DNA of 64,000 bases from Acidobacteriota bacterium (GCA_029263315.1 JAJCXR010000057.1:1-64000), one strand, 5' to 3'; positions 35,301 through 44,750 are shown, counted from the stretch's first letter. The notes: generated by a model from the sequence alone, not told the origin. Numbers and translations: made by a program.

Positions 35301-35648
35301 GCCGGCGCGCCCCTCGACATTGAGACGGTGCACCTGTCTGCTGGCGGTGACGGCGTATCGCCGCGGGGAGGTGGCGGTATCGGTGGTGGCGGCTGAGGTG
35401 GAGGTGGTGGCAGAGGTGGCGGTGAGGGTGCCGTGGTCGATGGCCCCATCGAGCTTGCCGCAGGCGGGAAAGAGGAGTGGTGCCGCGGGGACCGATGGGC
35501 CGTCGACCGGCGGCGACAAGAGAGACAGAACCGCCGCCGGTGCTCCTTGGGCCGAGCTTCCTTCGGAAGGCTGCTCAGACGAGAACGACGAGCCATGGCA
35601 GCCGACCAGCAGGGCGAGGATGCCCAAGGCGAGAGCTACTCTGTGCAT
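32361..35648 (-). CDS. TPR-CHAT lipoprotein (caspase-like protease)
   Basis: A 1095-residue predicted lipoprotein. ATG 35648 is chosen because MHRVALALGILALLVGC gives a lipobox with Cys17. Residues about 60-200 form a beta domain. About 190-640 are TPR units (AIRYASQAMRELQATGD, AIVHYEQALAIRKEIG, ALERLKLALEIRQEFG, AKSHYLEALSILKNM and so on), which usually bind peptides. The C-terminal CHAT domain has HYLPLDAL, LHLATHADYN with His954 and VLSACSGALG with Cys1003, the caspase dyad, ending PYYWAGFSLVGD. Codons beyond about residue 240 are clearly lower in G+C. The gene follows an ECF sigma and its anti-sigma factor; lipidation would place the protease outside the inner membrane, near the anti-sigma C-terminal domain. 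Confidence 0.88.
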   Translation of the reverse strand: MHRVALALGILALLVGCHGSSFSSEQPSEGSSAQGAPAAVLSLLSPPVDGPSVPAAPLLFPACGKLDGAIDHGTLTATSATTSTSAATTDTATSPRRYAVTASRQVHRLNVEGRAGHLLHLVVQQQQVDIVLSLLDARGQPVLRVDSLYGDRGDEEIFWISPETGPLSLLICAPRELPQKGSFSAYIKKQAPPSDEERRIAEAFLLYHSAEASRRRGTEASRLEAIDLYEQAAEQWKELGRAHEVALCTYGLSRIYTDQQEHMDKAIRYASQAMRELQATGDFFLVGSSRHRLGFLHDYLGDRKEAIVHYEQALAIRKEIGHQAGRLRTATNLAQIYMNTGELSLARDLYEEALILANSLGLRSQIGNISTKLGNYYRRMNDGERALERLKLALEIRQEFGDKVDISRTHHSLGMTYLSLHEYTKAKSHYLEALSILKNMRMMKDQAAVLSSLGIVEVELGNHDLALTYHTTALQISEERDLSQQNSRSHLDIGYVLGETGRCEKAIEHFEIGASIAKKNGDNANAAAGYQNIALCHQWLGNLEQSVEFARRSVDLFEFSRERALSMSWTAKYFARKRYYYDFLADVLVEMSESRKSSDLLIEALEVSEKSKARSLLDALAIKSSKDSANHEKGLLLEVERLSEKINQDETQRILGANMPDDSNGHRTVESMQLLERYEIAKRRLDSKNTNSLTYETLDLPSIRKEIGNDTTLLEFDIGYRESHLWLVDQGRILHFPLPKADDLKHLTQVAYRNLSSRARPDQTALVLDRLSTLLFEDVFKEIRTRRVLVVKDDHLHYLPLDALPSPIERKNKLGEERSDRRIGDDFELISMPSVSVLSSIRKMALQGKGAKAGKRIAIVADPVFYIDDPRLHANSKLPDPFLPDGNDAQRRSADAFPDSLERLVYSGQEAESISRTAEKMGWSTFLALGATADKQLLTTGDLSHFDILHLATHADYNSRQPELAYLAFSRFGIQGDVRDSLLFAYELHELDFQGTTVVLSACSGALGSEIRGEGLVGLTQGFLQAGASRMVVSLWQVDDRATAALMGKFYEFLLVDKLDLSAALWEAKRKIRLNPEWAAPYYWAGFSLVGDWQA

Positions 35649-35706
35649 CGAGCCTTCGCAGCTTGGCAGGGAACGGAGGGGCGAGGACGGCACAACACCC
35701 CGGATC

Positions 35707-36450
35707 TCAAAGGGTCTCTAGGCGGAAGGAGTAGCTGGCCTCGGGCGGCAGCTCCGACTGTTCGGGCGGCTCCTCACCACTATCATCCTCCCGTGCCATG
35801 CTGTATAGGTGGACGACGTAGTCCCCCGCTGGCAACGATTTTCGGGACAGGCCCAAGGTCAAGGTGCCGAGCTCGTCGAGCTCTAAGTCCTTCACTTCGA
35901 GGGCTAGCTTGCCTGTTCTATCCAGCAACTCGGCCCGGTAGCTGGCTTCGGGATCACTGGCCACCAGATTGAACACTAGAGTGAAGGTTTGCATCTCCTG
36001 GTCCAGGGGAAAACCCTGCTGGGCCGGACGCGAGCTGCGGGTGGTGGGCACCAGGTGGTAGATCGGAGCGTTCGGTTGCGGCGCCGTCAGCTGAGCCATC
36101 ATCTGCTCGAGGCGTTGCACCTCGTGGCGATCTCCGGAGGTCCACAAAGCGGCACCTAGGGCACCGATCAAGAGCGCTGCCACCAGGCTGGTCGGCAGAT
36201 ACCAGGCGGGGCGCTGACGGCTCGGTCGGATGGCCCGCCAGACGGCGGCGCGCTCGAAATCGATGGCTCCATCGTCGTCGGTGACATCGGGGGGCGTCAA
36301 GAAGTCTTCGAGATCGAGCAAGAGGCCCGTGCAGCGAGGACAATCGACGAGATGCCCTTGCAGCTCAGCCATCTCCGACGGAGTGAGCTTGTCTTCGCGG
36401 TAAGCGACCCAGCGCTCGAATTCTGGATGCCCGTTGCCATGTTGTGTCAT
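35707..36450 (-). CDS. Membrane anti-sigma factor (zinc-finger type)
   Basis: A 247-residue protein. N-terminal zinc-finger anti-sigma motif: GHLVDCPRC (His-x3-Cys-x2-Cys, about 32-40). One membrane helix follows (about 83-103, LPTSLVAALLIGALGAALW), so the first 80 residues should be cytoplasmic and the last 145 outside. The outer part is beta-rich (LALEVKDLELDELGTLTLGL, PAGDYVVHLYSM) and ends with an acidic linker plus YSFRLETL. It lies 21 bases after the sigma gene, its expected target. Proteolysis of the outer part is a usual way to free such sigma factors. Confidence 0.85.
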   Translation of the reverse strand: MTQHGNGHPEFERWVAYREDKLTPSEMAELQGHLVDCPRCTGLLLDLEDFLTPPDVTDDDGAIDFERAAVWRAIRPSRQRPAWYLPTSLVAALLIGALGAALWTSGDRHEVQRLEQMMAQLTAPQPNAPIYHLVPTTRSSRPAQQGFPLDQEMQTFTLVFNLVASDPEASYRAELLDRTGKLALEVKDLELDELGTLTLGLSRKSLPAGDYVVHLYSMAREDDSGEEPPEQSELPPEASYSFRLETL

Positions 36451-36471
36451 CGTGCTCGGTCCTTCGTCGTC

Positions 36472-37050
36472 TCAGAGATCGATGTCGGCCAACGATCCCT
36501 TGAGTTTCTTGCGCGCCTGGAACAAGTGAACCTTGACCGTTTGGATGGATAACCGCATGGTAACGGCGATTTCACGGTAGCTCAAATCCTGCTCGAGGCG
36601 CAACTGCGTGCACCGTCGCATCTGCTCTGGCAAATCCTTGATCGCTGCTCGTACTCGGTTCCGCCGTTCACCGCTCATCACCCTGTCCAAGGGTGTGGGG
36701 TCGGTTGCCGCCTCCTCCGTCGCCAAATCGTCACTACTCTCAGCGGTGTCGAAAATGCCTAGGCGATCTGACCGCTGAAGCCATCTCAGGTACGTATTGT
36801 GGGCGATGCGGAACAACCAAGTTCCGAACTGAGACTCGCCCCGGAAACCGCTTATACCTTTATAGACCCGCAGAAACGTCTCTTGGGTTAGGTCGAGACG
36901 CTCTTCGCTGGAAAAAACGCGTTTCGCGAAGAATCTTTGCACCGGCTTATGGTACCGATCAAAGATTATTCGGAAGCTCTGCTCCTTGTCGACACCGTGT
37001 CGCAGCTTTTCAATGGCCGCATCGACGTCGAGCGAGTTGATGTCGTTCAT
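36472..37050 (-). CDS. ECF-type RNA polymerase sigma factor
   Basis: A 192-residue sigma-70 family factor of the extracytoplasmic-function class. Region 2: DLTQETFLRVYKGISGF and FGTWLFRIAHNTYLRWL. Region 4: LSYREIAVTMRLSIQTVKVHLFQARKKLK, a helix-turn-helix for the -35 element. There is no region 1.1 or 3. First gene of the unit sigma - anti-sigma - TPR-CHAT - peptide ORF. ECF factors often transcribe their own operon; I did not find a convincing self-promoter upstream. Confidence 0.92.
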   Translation of the reverse strand: MNDINSLDVDAAIEKLRHGVDKEQSFRIIFDRYHKPVQRFFAKRVFSSEERLDLTQETFLRVYKGISGFRGESQFGTWLFRIAHNTYLRWLQRSDRLGIFDTAESSDDLATEEAATDPTPLDRVMSGERRNRVRAAIKDLPEQMRRCTQLRLEQDLSYREIAVTMRLSIQTVKVHLFQARKKLKGSLADIDL

Positions 37051-37209
37051 GGATCCTCATCGGGCCCTGGGCGGACGGCTTGGCCCACGGCAGGTCATTT
37101 CCTCGTTGCGGCCGGCTGCGACTACGGTGGCCAGGTGAAGCGCAGCTGCGAAGAAGGGCTTCAGTATGCCACAACGTCGCGCTTCGCTGGTCGGAGTCCT
37201 CGGGTCAGC

Positions 37210-38538
37210 TCACTCCCGGCGCTGGGGCACCGAGCCGACCGGCGCCCTGAGCCACTTGGCGACTTCCACCAGGCGGGGAGGTTTGCCGGTCATCAAGATC
37301 CCGACGCGGAAGACCTTGGCCGTGGCCCAGAGGGTGACGGCGACGGAAAGCAGCAAGAGCAAGGTCGTGGTCACATATTCAAGGCTCGTCGGAGGGCCGG
37401 CGGCGCGGTTCATCATGACGAAGGGAGTGAAGGGGGGAATATAGGACAGCACTTTGGCCAGCGTCCCGTTGGGATCTTGGGCCACCGGAATCATCGTGAA
37501 CATCGGCACCATCAAGACCATGGTGACGGGGATTTGCAGATTCTGCGCCTCCTTCAAGCTGTTGCACAGGGAACCGATGCCGACAAAGAGGGTGGCGAAG
37601 AGCAGATAACCGAGGAGGAAATAAACGACGAAGGACACCAGGTAGATGGGATCGGTGGCGATGATGCCGAGGTCGAAACCGAGCTCCAAGCCGAGTAGCT
37701 TGGGGATGATTTTGACGGCCAGGAAGAAAAAACCGATCCAGCTACCGATCATGATCATGCCGGCGGCGGCGATGCCCGCGATCTTGCCCGCCATCAGCTG
37801 CACCGGTGACAACGACGACAGAAGCACCTCGATGATGCGGTTGGATTTTTCCTCGATGGTATTGGTCAGCAGCATCTGCGAGATGGAGAAAATGGAGATC
37901 CACAGCAGGTAGACAAAAGCCACAGGGGCCCATTGGCGGATCGTGTCGGTGGCTTGAACGTCCTCCTCCTCGCCGGAGGCGCCGACCTTGCGGGTTTCGA
38001 AGATCAAGGGCTCCTGCACCCAGCGGGCGATCTCGGGATCGATTTGCTCCGCCGCCAGGCGGCGTTCTTGCACGGCGTCGCTGGCCAGCCCGAGAAACCA
38101 GTTGCGCAGGCTTTCATCGGTGAGGTTGGCGGAGACGTAGCGGTTGTTGGCTCCGTTGTGCAACGGATCTTCGCCGAGCACGAAGTAGGCGAAGAGCTCT
38201 TCCGCCGCCACCCGACGGTTGAGCTCGGCCAACCGGGCCTCGCCTTCACCTTCGACCTCGACTCGGCGAAAGTTGCGGTGGGTGGCCGGGTCGCCGTCAT
38301 CGCCTCGCCCCGAGGCCAGCTCGGCGGCGGTGGCCCGTTGACTCACCGCTTCCAGAAGCCAGCCGGAGTGATCGACTACGGCGTAGGTGCGAGCCGATTT
38401 GCTGTTCTCCAGAAGGGCGGGGATGACCACCGCCAGGACGAGGATGACCGGAAATACCAGGATGCCGATCCAAAAAGCCTTGGTACGGATATTCTCCAGT
38501 AGCTCCCGGCGGGCCACCAGCCAGGCTTTAGTGGGCAC
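37210..38538 (-). CDS. ABC-2 type transporter permease (NatB-like)
   Basis: A 442-residue membrane component of an ABC exporter. GTG start at 38538 overlaps the ATPase gene by 11 bases (coupled). One N-terminal helix (about 19-41) is followed by a large external loop (about 45-200), then a cluster of five or six helices (AFVYLLWISIFSISQMLL to LLLLLSVAVTLWATAKVF). This layout is that of NatB-type ABC-2 permeases implicated in sodium or drug efflux. The motif NRIIEVLLSSLSPVQLMAGKI is characteristic. Substrate unknown. Confidence 0.9.
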   Translation of the reverse strand: MPTKAWLVARRELLENIRTKAFWIGILVFPVILVLAVVIPALLENSKSARTYAVVDHSGWLLEAVSQRATAAELASGRGDDGDPATHRNFRRVEVEGEGEARLAELNRRVAAEELFAYFVLGEDPLHNGANNRYVSANLTDESLRNWFLGLASDAVQERRLAAEQIDPEIARWVQEPLIFETRKVGASGEEEDVQATDTIRQWAPVAFVYLLWISIFSISQMLLTNTIEEKSNRIIEVLLSSLSPVQLMAGKIAGIAAAGMIMIGSWIGFFFLAVKIIPKLLGLELGFDLGIIATDPIYLVSFVVYFLLGYLLFATLFVGIGSLCNSLKEAQNLQIPVTMVLMVPMFTMIPVAQDPNGTLAKVLSYIPPFTPFVMMNRAAGPPTSLEYVTTTLLLLLSVAVTLWATAKVFRVGILMTGKPPRLVEVAKWLRAPVGSVPQRRE

Positions 38539-39454
38539 GGGGTTTGCCCTGGGCCGATTCCGCTTCGCCGACGCAGCGCACGAAGATCTCGTGTAGGGAA
38601 GGCTCCCGCAAGTCGAAGCGACGGATGCTCAGGCGTCCGACCAACTGCGCCAAGATGGCCTGCGCATCGGTGTCGGGGTGGAGGAAGATCTCCGCCTGTT
38701 TGCCGGAGTCGTTGAGGCGCTCGACGCCCTGCAACCGGTGCAGCAGGCCGCCGTCGCCGTCGTAGTCGATCAGGATGCCTCGATCACCCCGCGACTTGAT
38801 TTCCGCCAAGCTGCCGTCGAGCACCTTGCGACCGCGATGGATGAGAAAGATGGAGTCGCAGATCTGTTCCGCCTGCTCCATGATGTGGGTCGAGAAGATG
38901 ACCGTCCGACCTTGCCGTTTCATGTCCAAGATGAGGTGGCGCATGGTCTCGACATTGACCGGGTCGAGGCCGGAGAAGGGCTCGTCGAGGATCACCAGCT
39001 CGGGCTCGTGGATCAAGGTGCCGAGCACTTGTACTTTCTGGCCCATGCCCTTCGACAGGGTCTCGCACTTTTGGTGAATCCACTCTCCTAGGCCCAGCTG
39101 ATGCAGCAGCTCATGGCTGCGACGCTTGGCATCGGCGGCCTGCATGCCCTTGAGGCGACCGAAATAGGTGAGCAGCTCACCCAGTCGCATCTTCTTGTAG
39201 AGGCCCTTCTCTTCGGGCAAGTAGCCGAGGCGATCCTTGACCGCCTCCGGTTGATCTTGTCCGAGCACCCGGATATGTCCGGCATCCGGGTAGAGGATGC
39301 TCATGACCATGCGCAGGGTGGTGGTCTTGCCAGCTCCGTTCTGCCCCAGAAAGCCATAGATGGAGCCCTCCGGGATGGCCAGGGAGACATTGTCGACGGC
39401 GCGCACGGTGCCGAAGCTCTTGCAGACTCCTTCGAGGGTCAAGGCGAATTGCAT
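38528..39454 (-). CDS. ABC transporter ATP-binding protein (NatA-like)
   Basis: A 308-residue ATPase. ATG 39454 preferred over GTG 39478 because AAGGAAAGG lies at the right distance. Walker A GQNGAGKTT (about 38-46), signature LSKGMGQKVQV, Walker B LVILDEPFSGLDP and the switch His in IFSTHIMEQAEQ. A C-terminal extension of some 80 residues matches the DrrA/NatA subfamily. It forms an exporter with the following permease. Confidence 0.93.
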   Translation of the reverse strand: MQFALTLEGVCKSFGTVRAVDNVSLAIPEGSIYGFLGQNGAGKTTTLRMVMSILYPDAGHIRVLGQDQPEAVKDRLGYLPEEKGLYKKMRLGELLTYFGRLKGMQAADAKRRSHELLHQLGLGEWIHQKCETLSKGMGQKVQVLGTLIHEPELVILDEPFSGLDPVNVETMRHLILDMKRQGRTVIFSTHIMEQAEQICDSIFLIHRGRKVLDGSLAEIKSRGDRGILIDYDGDGGLLHRLQGVERLNDSGKQAEIFLHPDTDAQAILAQLVGRLSIRRFDLREPSLHEIFVRCVGEAESAQGKPRAH

Positions 39455-39618
39455 GCAGGCCCTTTCCTTGGGGGTCACGGTGAGCTGTGGGCCGATCGAA
39501 AATCGAACGCACAGCGACGGAACAACGGGGGTCGCTTGTCTCTACGAGCCAGCCACGACTCCTATTCACCGTCGTTCCATCGTACCCCTCCCACCCGTCG
39601 TGGGGGCCGCAGCGGCGC

Positions 39619-40569
39619 TCAGCGGCGCTCGATCGAGACGCCGCCGCCGGAGCTGCGCAGATAGAGCTTCGGCCCGCCACCCCCGATCTCACCGCTCAAG
39701 GATGTCTTGGTGGCCTGGCCGCCTCGCACCTCGAAGTCGCTCTGGACCTTGCCGCCACTGGCGCGGGCGTCCAAATCGACGGCGATGCCCGGGGCCAGGT
39801 AGACCTGGACGTGGCCACCGCTGGTGGTCAGTCGGCAGTCCCCCGCCGGCTGCTGTGAGATGTAGGCGGTGACGCTACCGCCCGAAGTGGAGGCGCTGAT
39901 ATCGCCTTGCACCTCGTCGACGCGAATCGAGCCGCCGGAGGTTTCTGCCTCCACCGTACCCCGCGCCTGAGCGATGACAATCGAGCCGCCCGAGGTCGAG
40001 GCGAGGACCCGGCCGTCGACATCGCCGATGCGGATAGAGCCGCCGGAGGTGCTGAGGTCGGCGTCCCCTTCGGAGCCCTGCAGCTCAATGCTGCCGCCGG
40101 AGGTCTTGCCGAGCACCGTGCCGCGGATGTTACCCAAGCGCAGGCTGCCGCCGGAGGTCTTGGCGCTTACCTCGCCGTCCAGATCGGCGATTTTGATGGA
40201 GCCACCGGAGGTGCGTAGGTCGAGGTTGAAGCGGCGTGGCACGGTGATCAGAAATTCGACCTTGGGATGATTGCCGCCCCATCCCCAAAGGCTCTTGCCG
40301 TCGTAGTCGCCGTCCACCCGCACCCGGTCACCCTGTTGGCTGAAGTCGACACTGAAGCGGTCCGCCTGGGAACCTTCGATGCGGACTTCACAGCGCACCT
40401 TGGAGCCGGAGTCGGTGGCCACCTCAATGCGACCGCGGTCGGTGTTGAGCTCCAAGGTGCCACCGGACCGGACGTCGAAGGTGTGTTGCTCCGTGCGGGC
40501 GTCGGCGGCGGCGGCGGAAAGGACGAGTGTGAGGCACGAAAGCATCCCGAGGTGTTTGATATTCGCCAT
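39619..40569 (-). CDS. Secreted DUF4097-type beta-repeat protein
   Basis: A 316-residue exported protein. ATG 40569 has AGGAG about six bases upstream; signal peptide MLSCLTLVLSAAAADA. The body is a regular 18-residue repeat starting TSGGS (for example TSGGSIKIADLDGEVSAK), seven good copies from about residue 121 to 246 and three weaker ones after, ending RSSGGGVSIERR. This is the DUF4097/adhesin-like beta-helix or beta-roll pattern. The role is unknown; related proteins are often encoded near anti-sigma or ABC genes. The leading part before the repeats contains a GKSLWGWGGNHPKVEF strand-rich region. Confidence 0.85.
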   Translation of the reverse strand: MANIKHLGMLSCLTLVLSAAAADARTEQHTFDVRSGGTLELNTDRGRIEVATDSGSKVRCEVRIEGSQADRFSVDFSQQGDRVRVDGDYDGKSLWGWGGNHPKVEFLITVPRRFNLDLRTSGGSIKIADLDGEVSAKTSGGSLRLGNIRGTVLGKTSGGSIELQGSEGDADLSTSGGSIRIGDVDGRVLASTSGGSIVIAQARGTVEAETSGGSIRVDEVQGDISASTSGGSVTAYISQQPAGDCRLTTSGGHVQVYLAPGIAVDLDARASGGKVQSDFEVRGGQATKTSLSGEIGGGGPKLYLRSSGGGVSIERR

Positions 40570-40719
40570 GGCTATCTCCTGGTTGGACGGTTTCATCACC
40601 CTACGCCGGATGGCGTGGGGATGTTTCGATCGATTGTCGATCGTTGCGCCAAGGCGGTTGGGAGGAGTGCGTCCGCAGCTCCAAGAGGCGCCCCGGTGGC
40701 ACCTAGTGGGGGTTGGAAA

Positions 40720-41892
40720 TCACTGGGGCAGCTGATCGACCAAAGGCTGTAGTTGCTCCGTCCGCCAGGAGGAAAGATCCGGCGGAGTCACCGGCTCCTG
40801 GCCCCTCAAGGCACGGCGCAGGATTCCCTCGGCGAGCTTGCGGTTGGCGAGAAACTCTGGAGGAATCTGCAAGTCCTTGGCCCGTTGCTTGATGGCTCTG
40901 CGCAGGGCATCCACTTTGGAGCGATGGGACGACAGGTCGAGGGGGCGGCGAAGGCGTTCAGGTAGCTCGTCCGCCGGTAGTTTTTTGACGGCGCGGATCA
41001 GCTTCAGCAGAGTGTCCCCACGGCGTTTGCGATCGGCCGGCCGTAGCGATGAAATGTCTTCCAAGGCTTCGCGGTTGTGGGGTCGCCGGCTAGCCAGCTC
41101 CACCAAGGCGGCCTTGCTGAGCACGAAGTTGCGGGGCAGGTCGCGGCTGCGGGCCTTGCGCTCCCGCCAAGCGGCCAAGCTGCGTAGCACCGCCAATTCT
41201 CGGCGGCCGAGGCCCGGGTGGCCGATCTGGAGATACAACGTTTCGGGATCCGGCAGGAAGCGGGAGGTGTCGGCCAGGCGCTGCATTTCCTCGCTCAGCC
41301 AGGCGCTGCGGCCCATTTGATCGAGACTTTCTTGTAGGTAGCGATGAATGGGCAGGAGGTAGGCCACGTCGAGGGCGGCGTAGGTGAGCTGGGCCGGGCG
41401 CAGGGGACGCTTCAGCCAGTTGGAGCGGGTTTCTCCCTTGGGAAGCTCGACGCCGCAGAGCTGTTGCACCAGGCTGCCATAACCCATCGACATGCCGAAG
41501 CCGGCCAGGGTGGCGGCGACCTGGGTATCGAAGAGGGGCTGCGGCACTCGGCCGAAGCGGTGGAAGAAGACTTCCATGTCCTCGCTGCAGGAATGCAGCA
41601 CCTTGGTGACCGTCGGTGCGTCGAGGACCGCCGCCAAGGGCTCGAGGTCGGTGATGGCCAATGGGTCGATCAGGGCATTGACCCGGCCATCGTTGATCTG
41701 GATCAGTCCGAGACCCGGGAAGAAGGTCCGCTCACGCACAAACTCCGTGTCCACCGCCAAGGCCGCCAGGCCCATCCAGCGGTCGCAGAGCTCCTCGAGC
41801 TGACGACCGTCGTCCACCAAGACCGGAGCGGTGGAGAGGCCGGTGGGCAGCTTCAAGGGAGGTGTCGAGTTGCTGGGATCAGCGGGCCCCAT
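40720..41892 (-). CDS. rnd: Ribonuclease D
   Basis: A 390-residue DEDD-family 3'-5' exoribonuclease that trims tRNA and other small RNA 3' ends. Exo [16 protein letters not shown] (about 46-60); Exo [18 protein letters not shown]; Exo [18 protein letters not shown] with the DEDDy tyrosine. A helical HRDC-like C-terminus follows. ATG 41892 overlaps the last 14 bases of secA, so it is co-transcribed with it. Confidence 0.92.
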   Translation of the reverse strand: MGPADPSNSTPPLKLPTGLSTAPVLVDDGRQLEELCDRWMGLAALAVDTEFVRERTFFPGLGLIQINDGRVNALIDPLAITDLEPLAAVLDAPTVTKVLHSCSEDMEVFFHRFGRVPQPLFDTQVAATLAGFGMSMGYGSLVQQLCGVELPKGETRSNWLKRPLRPAQLTYAALDVAYLLPIHRYLQESLDQMGRSAWLSEEMQRLADTSRFLPDPETLYLQIGHPGLGRRELAVLRSLAAWRERKARSRDLPRNFVLSKAALVELASRRPHNREALEDISSLRPADRKRRGDTLLKLIRAVKKLPADELPERLRRPLDLSSHRSKVDALRRAIKQRAKDLQIPPEFLANRKLAEGILRRALRGQEPVTPPDLSSWRTEQLQPLVDQLPQ

Positions 41893-44578
41893 GGCACTTC
41901 TTGTACTTCTTGCCGGAACCGCACGGGCAAGGATCGTTGCGGCCCACCTTGTCGACGTTGCGGATCGTCTTGGGAACCGGCTGCGTCGTCTTGGCGGGGG
42001 CGGAGAGTTGTTGCGATTGCATGCGTCGACGGGCCCGCTCCACCATCTGTTGCTGGCGCTGCGCCATCTCTTCCTCGCTCACCGGCTCGATGCGGAAGAG
42101 GTTGCGCACCACGGTGTCCTCGAAATGGGTCTTCATCTCGTCGAATAGCTCGAAGCTCTCCCGCTTGTATTCGTTGAGCGGGTCCCGCTGGCCGTAGCCA
42201 CGAAGGTTGATGCCTTCTTTCAAGTGGTCGAGGGCGAGTAGATGATCCTTCCAGGCGTTGTCGATGACCTGCGTCATGATGCTGCGCTCGACGGTGCGCA
42301 TGACCTCGGGGGTGTGGGCCTCTTCCTTCTCCTTGTATTTGCCCTCGACGTGCTGCCACAGCTCCTCTTGCATTTCCTCGACGCCCAGCTCGTCTAAGGC
42401 GATACCAGATTTGTGGACATCGATATTGAAGGCGGCCAGGATCTCGGTGCCGAGCTCGGTGAGATTCCAATCCCTGGGATCGGCCGAGTCCGGGCAATGT
42501 TGGGCGATGGCACCGTTGAGAATATCGCGGCTGATCTGCATCAGCTGGTCGCGGGTACCGGAGCCCTCGAGCACTTCAGCCCGCATGCGATAGAGCTCCT
42601 CGCGCTGCTTGTTCATCACGTCGTCGTATTTGAGCAGGTGCTTGCGAACCTCGAAGTTGCGTGCCTCCACCTGCGTCTGGGCCCGTTCGATGGCCCGGCT
42701 CACCATCTTGTGCTCGATGGCTTCGCCCTCTTCCATACCGAGGCGGGTCATCAGGTTTTGCACCCGCTGGGTACCGTCACCGAAGATGCGCATCAGGTCG
42801 TCATCGAGGGAGATGAAGAAACGCGAGGAACCGGGATCCCCCTGACGTCCGGAACGGCCGCGCAGCTGATTGTCGATGCGCCGTGATTCGTGACGCTCAG
42901 TGCCCAGAATGTGCAAGCCGCCGGCCGCCAGCACATCTTCCCGTCCTTGGGCGCAGAGAACCTTGTAACGTTCAACGGCCTCGGCGAAGGCCTCGGGCTC
43001 TTCCTCTGGATTGAATTCGGCCCGCGCCAAACCTTCCGGATTACCGCCGAGCACGATGTCGGTACCGCGGCCAGCCATGTTGGTGGCGATGGTGACTGAG
43101 CCCTTGCGACCCGCCTGGGCGACGATGCTGGCCTCTCGGTCGTGGAACTTGGCGTTCAGCACGACGTGGGGCACGCCCTGGCGCTTCAGCATCTTGGACA
43201 GCATCTCGCTGTTTTCGATGGAGATGGTGCCCACCAAAGCGGGTTGGCCCCGCTGATGGCAATCGGCGATCTCTTCGACGACGGCGTCCCACTTTTCTTT
43301 GGCGGTGCGGAACACTACGTCCGGGTGGTCGATGCGGGCCAGCGGACGATTGGTGGGGATGACCGAGACCTCGAGATCGTAGATCTCACCGAACTCCGCC
43401 TCTTCGGTGTCGGCGGTACCGGTCATGCCACCCAGCTTGTCGTACATGCGGAAGTAGTTCTGGAAGGTGATGGTGGCGAGGGTTTGGTTCTCGCGCTCGA
43501 TCTTCACCCCTTCCTTGGCCTCCACCGCTTGGTGTAGGCCGTCGGACCAGCGACGGCCCGGCATCATGCGGCCGGTGAATTCGTCGACGATCACCACTTG
43601 GCCGTCCTTGATCAAGTAAGCGACGTCCTTCTGGTAGAGGTGGTGGGCCCGCAGACCTTGGTTGACGCCGTGCAGGAGATCCATGTTCTCCATGTCGAAG
43701 AGGTTTTCGATGCCGAGGAGCTGCTCAGCGGTGGTCACACCATCTTCGGTCAAGGTGATGGTGTGGGCCTTCTCGTCCACCAGGAAATCGCCCGTGGTGT
43801 ACTTACGACCGTCCTCTTCTTCGATCTCTTCGCCGCGCTCGAACTTGGGGATGATGCGGTCGATGCGGTAGTACTTGTCGGTGGAGCCTTCCGACGGTCC
43901 GGAGATGATCAGCGGTGTGCGTGCCTCGTCGATGAGGATGGAGTCGACCTCATCGACGATGGCGAAGTGGTGACCCCGCTGCACCATGGCACCGTAGTCG
44001 AACTTCATATTGTCGCGCAGCAGATCGAAGCCGAATTCGTTGTTGGTACCGTAGGTGATGTCGCAGGCGTAGGCCTCGCGGCGCAACTCGTTGGGCATGT
44101 CGGTCTGGACGACGCCGACGGTGATCCCCAAAGCCTCGAAGATGGGATTCATCCAGTCGGCATCGCGACGGGCCAGGTAATCATTGACCGTCACCATGTG
44201 GATGCCCTTGCCCGGCAAGGCGTTCAAGTACGCCGCCAAGGTCGACATCAAGGTTTTACCTTCACCGGTTTTCATCTCGGCGATGCGCCCCTGGTGCAGC
44301 ACAATGCCACCGATCAGCTGAACATCGTAATGCCGCAGGCCCAGGGTTCGCTGGGCCACCTCGCGGACCACCGCAAAGGCGGGGACCAAGAGGTCGTCGA
44401 GGGACGTGCCCTGCTCGAGCTGTTGGCGGAATTCCTGGGTCTTGGCCTTGAGCTGCTCGTCCGAGAGCGCCTGCATGGCCCCTTCGAGCCCGTTGATGGC
44501 ATCGATGGTGGGTTGCAGTGTCTTGCGTTCGCGATCGTGCTTGGTGCCGAATATCTTGGTCAGGACTGCATTGAACAT
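41879..44578 (-). CDS. secA: Preprotein translocase ATPase SecA
   Basis: An 899-residue SecA, the motor that pushes unfolded preproteins through SecYEG. Walker [26 protein letters not shown] (DEAD-like) and [10 protein letters not shown] (helicase motif) are present. The C-terminal zinc-binding tail [12 protein letters not shown] binds SecB and lipids. Length is normal. ATG 44578 begins [16 protein letters not shown]. It follows an M23 peptidase gene by 259 bases and has its own likely promoter. Confidence 0.96.
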   Translation of the reverse strand: MFNAVLTKIFGTKHDRERKTLQPTIDAINGLEGAMQALSDEQLKAKTQEFRQQLEQGTSLDDLLVPAFAVVREVAQRTLGLRHYDVQLIGGIVLHQGRIAEMKTGEGKTLMSTLAAYLNALPGKGIHMVTVNDYLARRDADWMNPIFEALGITVGVVQTDMPNELRREAYACDITYGTNNEFGFDLLRDNMKFDYGAMVQRGHHFAIVDEVDSILIDEARTPLIISGPSEGSTDKYYRIDRIIPKFERGEEIEEEDGRKYTTGDFLVDEKAHTITLTEDGVTTAEQLLGIENLFDMENMDLLHGVNQGLRAHHLYQKDVAYLIKDGQVVIVDEFTGRMMPGRRWSDGLHQAVEAKEGVKIERENQTLATITFQNYFRMYDKLGGMTGTADTEEAEFGEIYDLEVSVIPTNRPLARIDHPDVVFRTAKEKWDAVVEEIADCHQRGQPALVGTISIENSEMLSKMLKRQGVPHVVLNAKFHDREASIVAQAGRKGSVTIATNMAGRGTDIVLGGNPEGLARAEFNPEEEPEAFAEAVERYKVLCAQGREDVLAAGGLHILGTERHESRRIDNQLRGRSGRQGDPGSSRFFISLDDDLMRIFGDGTQRVQNLMTRLGMEEGEAIEHKMVSRAIERAQTQVEARNFEVRKHLLKYDDVMNKQREELYRMRAEVLEGSGTRDQLMQISRDILNGAIAQHCPDSADPRDWNLTELGTEILAAFNIDVHKSGIALDELGVEEMQEELWQHVEGKYKEKEEAHTPEVMRTVERSIMTQVIDNAWKDHLLALDHLKEGINLRGYGQRDPLNEYKRESFELFDEMKTHFEDTVVRNLFRIEPVSEEEMAQRQQQMVERARRRMQSQQLSAPAKTTQPVPKTIRNVDKVGRNDPCPCGSGKKYKKCHGAR

Positions 44579-44704
44579 GGATGGCTACTCTCGTTCAGTT
44601 CTCACGGCTTCGGGGCCGCGGATACACAGTGGGAATTTCGTGATCTTTTGGGGGGCGATCCGGCGGCGTGCCGACCGGGGTCGACGGCTCGCATCGCGCA
44701 GCGG

Positions 44705-44713
44705 ATCATATCA
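44705..44713 (-). promoter_or_regulatory. Possible extended -10 promoter element for secA
   Basis: On the minus strand TGATATGAT gives an extended -10 (TGn plus TATGAT) about 125 bases before the secA start. No good -35 stands at the usual spacing, as is common for extended -10 promoters. Confidence 0.35.
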
Positions 44714-44750
44714 GACCTGGTCATGCCGCCGAGACGGCCCAAACGAAGCA

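Noticed and set aside
32167-37050. Type III-E CRISPR locus (because of TPR-CHAT plus ECF sigma)
   Set aside because: No repeat-spacer array, no Cas7-11-like effector and no Csx30/Csx31-like gene in the window; the CHAT protein also has a lipobox, unlike the cytoplasmic Craspase subunit.
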